Source: Anaspis maculata
Taxonomy: Eukaryota > Arthropoda > Insecta > Coleoptera > Scraptiidae
Reading direction: 5' to 3'
Length of the DNA: 64,000 nucleotides
Assembly: GCA_949128115.1 (NCBI GenBank)
Contig: OX421967.1
Coordinates: 2,098,070-2,162,069 of the forward strand
Numbering within the stretch: position 1 is the stretch's first letter; each line of letters begins with the position of its first letter. Positions 58,150 through 64,000 of this stretch are shown here, piece by piece. A program made the translations under genes and the position numbers. Below the pieces are notes generated by a model. The model was given only the letters and a program-made list of their open reading frames with translations, searched no databases and had not been told where the DNA came from.

Positions 58150-59990
58150 ACTGTTTGTTCACTCTCAGCGACTAGCTACGACTGGTGTCTTTATTTCAGT
58201 GTTGCCAGTCTATGCATGATACCATTTACAGTTTGGATATACCAGCGCGGCACTTTTGATGCCTCCCTTTCTTTATTGCAAAAAATATTCGGAAAAAGAA
58301 TCAACTTTCACAATCAATCAAATGATCGAATAGGTAGGTATAGCTCTGATAACAATAATAGTAGATGTGAAAGTACAAATCTCAGAGAAAAGGTACAATT
58401 CATATATTACAGACAATGCAGAAGGACACAAAGTTTATTTTGTTTTGTATGTAGTTGAGCTGTATCAGCAATCTTTACTGGGTCAGCGAGAATTGGCAAC
58501 AATGAAACTTTTTCGCACATTTTTTGGCTTCTTTTATACTCCACCCAAGATCGAACTTCTAGAATAATATTCTTGTAACCGTCCTCCCATTTGAAAATTT
58601 CACACCATCCGACATAAAAATGCACTAGTAGCACTACTACCAACCTTCACGGGTGGCGCGTGATCCTATTTTCATACCAGAACCCGACGATCTCGACATC
58701 CAGATCACCTAATCTGAGTTAATAACATAATTGGATGAATTCCTTCGAAGTGAAGGAATAACCAGACGTCTTGCTGTACCTTACAATCCTCAACAAAATG
58801 GTGTTGCTGAAAGAAAAAACTCCTTTAGATTTGGTAAAGTGCTTGCTCATACGGTCTTATAATAGCAATCGTTGTCCAGCAAAAGCTTGAATGAAAAGCT
58901 CTGTTTGAAAAACGGTGAAGAAATAGGATAGATGTAAGCGGCCAAAAACTATTTTTTTCTAACGTTAGTTTTTGACGAGCCAGACATATTTTCCATCGCC
59001 AGAGATCAGCCAGACTATCTTTTCTAGTTACTTTGGCATACGCCTTGTTGGTAAAACCATTTTCATTAGTGTGAAAATAAGTGAAACGCCTATGAATTTT
59101 CTAATGCATTCTCTTTTTTAACCCATCGGAAAATTTCAGCCTGACTTAGCAATAGATGGTTAGTATCACTAACTGAACAATCCTATATATATTTGGTGCC
59201 TGAGAAAATAAGTACCAAAAATGTTCACTGCCTCCCGGACTATAAGCAACTGACCGTGCTATTGGCTGGTGCATAGAAACTATCAGCGTGAAAAAGTTAA
59301 TTCGCTCGTAAAACCTCCATGGAACTGGCTGTAAGTATAACTCTGATAATAATAGATTTTGTTCCTTATGTAGTTGAGCCGTATCTGCGTAATGTTCCGA
59401 GGCAGAGCGAGTATTGGCAAAAATTAAACTTTTGTTGAACTTTTTGTCTTTCCTTATTCTTTACCCAAGATCGAACTCCTAGAATAATTATCCCGTTATC
59501 TAACAGTCAGTCGTCTTATCTAAAGATTGTACACCATCTGACATGGAAATGCACTAGCAGCACTACCGCCTCGACTACCGCCAACCTTCACCAGTGAGGC
59601 GTGATTTAAATTCTAATTTTCATCTTACAACTCGAACAGACCTTATCAGTGATTCTTCATCTTTATTAGAGATGTACCGATTCCGATGATAATCGGGAAT
59701 CGCTATATTCGGCTGTTTTCCGATAGTATCGAACAACGGAAAAATTAAAGTTAATTAGGTATTATTTTGGGCGTGCAGAGAGGATCAAGTTTCGCCAGCT
59801 AGTTTCACGGCTTGAAACTGGCATATGTGAAGGATGGTCCAAAGGGTTCCTTATAGGTATTTTCAAATTGAATAAAAGAAAAACCAGCCAAACAATTTTA
59901 TTGATTTTGCTTTTGTAATGTACAGAAATTCTAGGAAAATCATGTCTTGGAAATTACATTATCCGAATATGCCCCACTTTTCTCCTGTCA
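58150..59990. other. retroelement debris with repeated LTR-like segments
   Basis: Segments at about 58430-58700 and 59380-59640 are diverged copies of each other (GCGAGAATTGGCAA, ACCCAAGATCGAACT, AATGCACTAG.AGCACTAC). Part also occurs near 55060-55150. They may be copia LTRs, but ends are not certain. At 59665-59730 is a small inverted repeat around GATTCCGATGATAATCGGGA. No gene is supported. Confidence 0.4.
58740..58950 (+). mobile_element. Ty1/copia-like integrase fragment, copy 2
   Basis: Plus strand reads LAVPYNPQQNGVAERKNSF, the canonical copia integrase motif, then decays into stops. Near-identical to 55310-55450. Confidence 0.75.
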
Positions 59991-60004
59991 CTCCTGAAGC
60001 CGAC

Positions 60005-60310
60005 CTCAGAAATTCACCGTAACTCTGCGTAAAGTATCTTCAGTGATGGCTCCGATCTCTCGTCAAATATTGTCCTTCAAAGCGTCCAGAGTGGCGGCGC
60101 TGTTGCGGTAAGCTCAACTTTCGAGGTATCCCCATGAAAAAAAAAATCACAGGGGGTTAGGTCCGGGCTTCGGGGAGGCCACCGATGGATGGCCACTCTT
60201 CGAGAACTAAATTTGTCCGGAAAAAGCGCCTGAACGACGGGCAAAGAGAGATTGGAAGCGTGAAAGGAGGCTCCGTCCTGCTGAAATCAAGTGTCCTGAG
60301 TGTATCCATC
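60005..60310 (-). mobile_element. mariner/Tc1-type (DDE_3) transposase fragment
   Basis: Minus strand, with one-base shifts: DGASFHASNLSLPV, FSSRRVAIHRWPPRSPDLTP then CDFFFSWGYLES and NSAATLDALKDNI, IGAITEDTLRRV. The RSPDLTPCDFFLWG motif marks the last catalytic region of this transposase group. Several stops; dead. Confidence 0.7.
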
Positions 60311-60429
60311 AAATTATAAAAGAAATTCTTGAAAATTCTGGTTTTCTTTTCATTACTTCTCCAGAAAAAAAGTAACAAGTAGGCGTCAGTTCAAATCTTA
60401 ATATCTTCTCAGCGGCTCAACCGATTTGC

Positions 60430-60696
60430 TTCATTTAAGTCTCGGATTGTCAAGAATTGTCTTTCACAATTCATCAATCGTTTGGTCAGTCTGATAATTT
60501 TTGTTGGAAAAGGACGAGAGCGAAAGTGCCCTCATCCTTAATCGTGCCCGCCATTTCAAATTTCGAAAATTTTGTCACATTGGATTGTTGTAGCCTATTA
60601 AATTGGCTATCCATTGCTTCCAGACTCGTTGAAATCGACCAAGAAATGAGAAATCTAGCGTCGGGTTTATGGCCCACCCGGTAGATAGGTACCTAC
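60430..60696. mobile_element. diverged end of the foldback family at 38661-39888
   Basis: Ends in TTTATGGCCCACCCGGTA like the right end of that element, with upstream TTGGCTATCCATTGCT, GAAATCGACC and ATGAGAAATCT resembling its arm. The left end is not seen. Confidence 0.55.
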
Positions 60697-60699
60697 AGA

Positions 60700-61240
60700 T
60701 TTTATCGGGTAACTCATTCCATATATATATATACATACATGGTACTTCTACTTAGTAGGTACTGTACTGAGTTCTGCAACTACCTACTGAGTACTTGATG
60801 ATAGCCAGAATCATGGATTCATGGAAAGTTTCAATGGATGAATTACCTATCGGGGATGTGCAATAACGTAGTATTAGATACTCAAGTGTAGATATTTTTT
60901 CTTATTATTTTTTTTATTTTACATGTATTTTATTCATTACATTATACAAATTATTGAAGTACAAGAATACAATATTCACAGAGGATAAATAGTGTATAAA
61001 TGAGAGTAAATGAGAATAAATTGTATAGATGCTCGATTCAAATAAATCCTCGGATAAATCACTGCCCCGTCTTCAGTTCCCACCCCACGAATGATTTTTC
61101 TGGTGCCCTGTAGCCTCATGCTGATAGACCGTATTAGGCTTAACTGAATTCGCACCTTAACCCAGCACAAAATTGAAGAATAGGGCCTGTCCTGTTTCTC
61201 TGCCATTGTCGAACTCACGACTCGACTCACGAGTAATTAA
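60700..61240. other. no supported gene
   Basis: AT-rich sequence with GGTACCTA and ATATATAT tracts near 60690-60790. Nothing else recognised. Confidence 0.35.
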
Positions 61241-61602
61241 CCCCTCGGAACAATGGTTTGACCAGAATCAGTTGATTCCTTCATTCACAGCATGTTTATT
61301 TCTAATGTGCTGTTTCAAATTTAACTTTTGTTTGGCTCGGTACGAACACTCGTTGCACTTGAACCAGTCGATTTCTTCATCCGTAGAATGATGTGTCATC
61401 ATGTGGACGTTCAAAGTCCACTTAACTTTAGCTCGGTATGAACAATGGTCGCACTGGAACCAGCTGATTCTTTTAATCGCAGAATGTTTACACATAATGT
61501 GCTTCTTCAAATTTGACTTTGATTTAGATCGATAGGAACAATGGTTGCACTGGAACCAGTTGATTCCTCCATTCACAGCATGTTCACAGATGTTGTGCAT
61601 CT
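61200..61602 (-). pseudogene. out-of-frame continuation of the finger array of the gene at 61603
   Basis: Beyond a one-base deletion near 61650, four further fingers are readable in the next frame. The first has its second Cys changed to Arg (CNHRSYRSKRKSYLKMHN); the next three are intact (CNHCSYRSKSKSNLKKHI, CDHCSYRAKVKWTLNVHM, CNECSYRAKQKLNLKQHI). That frame ends at 61268 where the linker Trp codon is TGA, followed by a trace (NHCSEG). Confidence 0.75.
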
Positions 61603-63087
61603 TCAAATATGACTTTCTTTTAGATCGATACGAACGATGGTTGCACTGGAACCAGTAATTTTTTCGTTCACAGCATGTTTGTTCTTGATGTGCTTTTTCA
61701 AATAAACCTTCAGTTTGGCTCGGTACGGACACTCGTTGCACTTGAACCAGTCGATTTCTTCATCCGTAGAATGTTTTACCATGTGGAGGTTCAAAGACGA
61801 CTCAAATATAGCTCGGTATGAACAATGGTTGCACTGGAACCAGCCGATTCCTTCATTCGCAGAATGTTTACACTTATTGTGCTTCTTCAAATTTGACTTT
61901 GATTTAGATTGATAGGAACAATGGTTGCACTGCAACCAGTCGATTTCTTCGTCCGCAGCATGTTTATTCATCATGTGCCCTCTCAAATTTGATTCAACTT
62001 TGGCTCGGTACGAGCACTTGTTGCATTTGAACCAGTCGAGTTCCTCATCCGTTGAGTGTTCCTTCATGTGAAGGTTCAAAGACGACTTCAATTTGGCTTG
62101 GTATGAGCAATGGTTGCACTGGAACCAGCTGATTTCTTCATCCGCAACATGTTTACACATGTTGTGTCTCTTTAAAGCTGACTTTACTTTAGATCGATAT
62201 GAACAATGGTTGCACTGAAACCAGCTGATTTCTTCATTGGCAGCATGTTTACACATGTTGTGCTTCTTCATATTTGACTTAAATTTAGATCGATACGAAC
62301 AATGGTTGCACTGGAACCAGTTGATTTCTTCATTTGAAGCATGTTTACTGATGTGGTGCTCCTTCAAATGTGACTTTGTTTTAGATTTGTACGAGCATTG
62401 ATTGCACTGGAACCAGATGATTTCATCTGGAACATGTTCCAACAAGTGCTTTTCCAACTTTGACTTATTTTTAGTTCGGTACGAACACTGAGTGCACTGG
62501 AACTCCTTGATTGCTTCACTTGAAGTGTCATCAGGCATCGACATGTCTGATTCTATTGCTGCGACACTCGCTCCGACATCTCTTGCGTTTCTTTTTGCAA
62601 CAGCGCCATCCAAAACTGCCGATTCCGCGTCTTCTATTTCTGTGTTATTTTGTGTCTGCCCTTGCATCGGCTTCTTCCCACACAAATCGTGATGTTTTCC
62701 GAAAGATAAACTCGAATCTGATTTATATCTGCAGTACGCACACCGATGTTTCTCAGTGTTTTCACAAAACGTCCCATTTTCATTGTATCCGGTGCCCGGA
62801 TTGTGTACTTGTTTGCAGTGTTCGTACAATTCGAACTGGTAATAGCTTTTGTAGTCACAGCAGTTGCAATGGAACTGTTGGGGTTCAACAATGGCATGGT
62901 ACAGTTCAGCTGCATAAACATTTTCGTGATTCCTCTGGAAGTGGTGGTTCAGTTGAAAGACGAATTCAGTCCGATGCGAACATTGTGAACACTTGTATAT
63001 GTCAACAATGGCGGGTGGTTCTAACCTGGAATAGCACAGAAACGGGACTTGATAATAACTATTCAGGGCAAATCTAGCAACTTACAT
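61603..63087 (-). CDS. C2H2 zinc-finger protein, 12 fingers, subfamily 2, split start codon, 3' frameshift
   Basis: Exon 1 contributes AT (63087-63086) before the donor ACAACAT|GTAAGTTG. The intron is 63085-63026 (60 bases, acceptor ATTCCAG). Exon 2 begins with G at 63025 and encodes LEPPAIVDIYKCSQC onward, 474 residues. The cassette has the same spacing as the gene at 56674, with a CCHC third finger (CAYC...KHHDLC). Nine array fingers follow. Array fingers 4-6, 7-9 and, beyond the frameshift, 11-13 are copies of one three-finger module (LK.HN.CKH; SSLNLHM; CN.CSYRAK..NL..H). A one-base deletion in the linker (NEKITG instead of NEEINW) sends the frame into a stop at 61603. This may be a genuine truncation or a sequence error. 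Presumed nuclear DNA-binding protein. Confidence 0.75.
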
Positions 63088-63194
63088 GTTGTGATGATGA
63101 TCGGGAAGCGAGTCGAGAAGTGATTCAGTTACACAAATAACGATTCCATTGATGCGGTTACCATAGATGATGGTGGCGCAGCGGGCGACGCTAT
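63088..63194 (-). promoter_or_regulatory. conserved 5' region of the subfamily-2 gene at 61603-63087
   Basis: Inverted counterpart of 56565-56673, sharing CTCGACTCGCTTCCCGATCA, TTTGTGTAACTGAAT, CAATGGAATCGTT and AGCGTCGCCCGCT in order up to the split start codon. Confidence 0.55.
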
Positions 63195-63454
63195 TATGCC
63201 TTTGACAGTTCCGACATTGCAAGTTTTCACTAACGTCACAGCAGAGCTGCCAACTGTCCGGAATTATCCGCCCAATTTGGAAAAACCAATGTTCGTGAAC
63301 AACCAATGTAGAGGGCGCTTATGAAGGAGTTTCAGTTTGAGACTTATAGGATGAGTCATAATGAGACTTATTGGGTGTCCAACCGCAATCATAAAAGACA
63401 ATAGAGTGCGGTTCTATAAGAAAATCCAGAAAACTGTAAAGAAATACATACGGG

Positions 63455-63560
63455 GTCCTGGAGACTGGAAACGCCCTATATACTCCTCAAGCAAATCCGG
63501 TCGAAGGAGTGAACAGAGTTTTTGAAAACGACCATCGCCCTCCTCTGTAGAGTGAACTAA
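63455..63560 (+). mobile_element. Ty3/gypsy-like integrase fragment, copy 3
   Basis: Plus strand reads YTPQANPVEGVNRVFEN then decays. With its flanks (about 63200-63740) it mirrors the sequence upstream of the gene at 56674. Confidence 0.65.
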
Positions 63561-64000
63561 TTACTTAAGTTTGATTAATATATACCTGAACTATTTCGTG
63601 TCATAAATACGATAACGCATCGCATGATTCAGCATAGTTTTTTATAGTATTTCTGAATTTTGGACGAGAACCGAATAGGCCTAGCTTGTCCCACTCAAGT
63701 CTCCCATTACCGATTCAATTTCAACCTCGATTACTCCCGGATAATTCTGGGCAATGCTAGATGAAATCACTCGAAATGAATGTCACAAATGGCTTGTTCT
63801 TCTTCGAGAAACTTGACGTTTTCATAATATTCCGTCTTCAGTCTATCGATCAGCCAAATTCTAAACCCTTAACTTTCTTAGGAATAGACTAAGAATCGCC
63901 ATTCTTTGCATTTCTATTGAAATTTTCTCCCCGGTAAGTAATGGGATGAAAAACTCAGCACCAGGGAACTGGGATCCAGGGAACAGCCATAATGAGAAGC

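Noticed and set aside
54600..63620. Integrase-like frames considered as active retrotransposon genes
   Set aside because: All are short fragments with stops, no complete polyprotein and no confirmed LTR pair.

Overview
The window looks like a stretch of an arthropod, most likely insect, nuclear genome. It has spliced genes with GT..AG introns, AATAAA polyadenylation signals, a neuroglian-type cell adhesion gene, a plexin-domain-containing (PLXDC) gene and dense remnants of eukaryotic transposons (LINE, Ty1/copia, Ty3/gypsy, hAT, P-like and mariner-like). The abundant palindromic microsatellite TAGGTACCTA is, from memory, common in some hemipteran (for example mealybug) and lepidopteran genomes. 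That placement is inference, not proof.

The dominant content is a tandem, mixed-orientation cluster of C2H2 zinc-finger genes. Their arrays have a 31-residue (93 bp) period because the inter-finger linker is ten residues ending in Trp-Phe (AAAEDIVWFQ type) rather than the seven-residue TGEKP type. Every complete member opens with the same three-finger N-terminal cassette. Subfamily 1 starts MEE/MAD in the exon just after a conserved splice acceptor: pseudogene 1992-3367, gene 3857-5578 (-), pseudogene 16157-17393 (-), and genes 18338-19948, 21424-22515, 29996-31339 and 34765-36753. Subfamily 2 has a CCHC third finger and a start codon split AT|G by a ~60 bp intron: 31905-33222 (-), 56674-58136, 61603-63087 (-) and pseudogene 26447-27860. 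A third, GC-rich member lies at 24791-25948 (-) and has a wrecked paralogue at 28465-29283. Small finger relics are scattered between them.

Layout. 0-6 kb holds zinc-finger loci. 6.3-7.6 kb is a degenerate satellite. 7.7-12.2 kb is a minus-strand LINE carrying two clean DNA-transposon insertions with perfect 8 bp target duplications. 12.6-14.6 kb is a truncated, apparently secreted neuroglian-like gene, followed by the same satellite in inverted orientation. 16-38 kb is the main zinc-finger cluster. 38.7-40.3 kb holds a foldback element and a LINE end. 40.5-45.3 kb is a seven-exon PLXDC gene on the minus strand whose first intron carries a dispersed repeat family. 46-56 kb is transposon debris. 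56.7-63.1 kb holds two subfamily-2 genes in inverted orientation that share their promoter and upstream retrotransposon fragment.

The zinc-finger proteins are presumably nuclear, sequence-specific DNA binders of unknown target. Their expansion in transposon-rich DNA, finger-array reshuffling and many broken copies resemble KRAB-type and ZAD-type zinc-finger birth-and-death clusters. The cassette, the split start codon and the repeated loss of reading frame in the terminal linker are the observations most worth follow-up.
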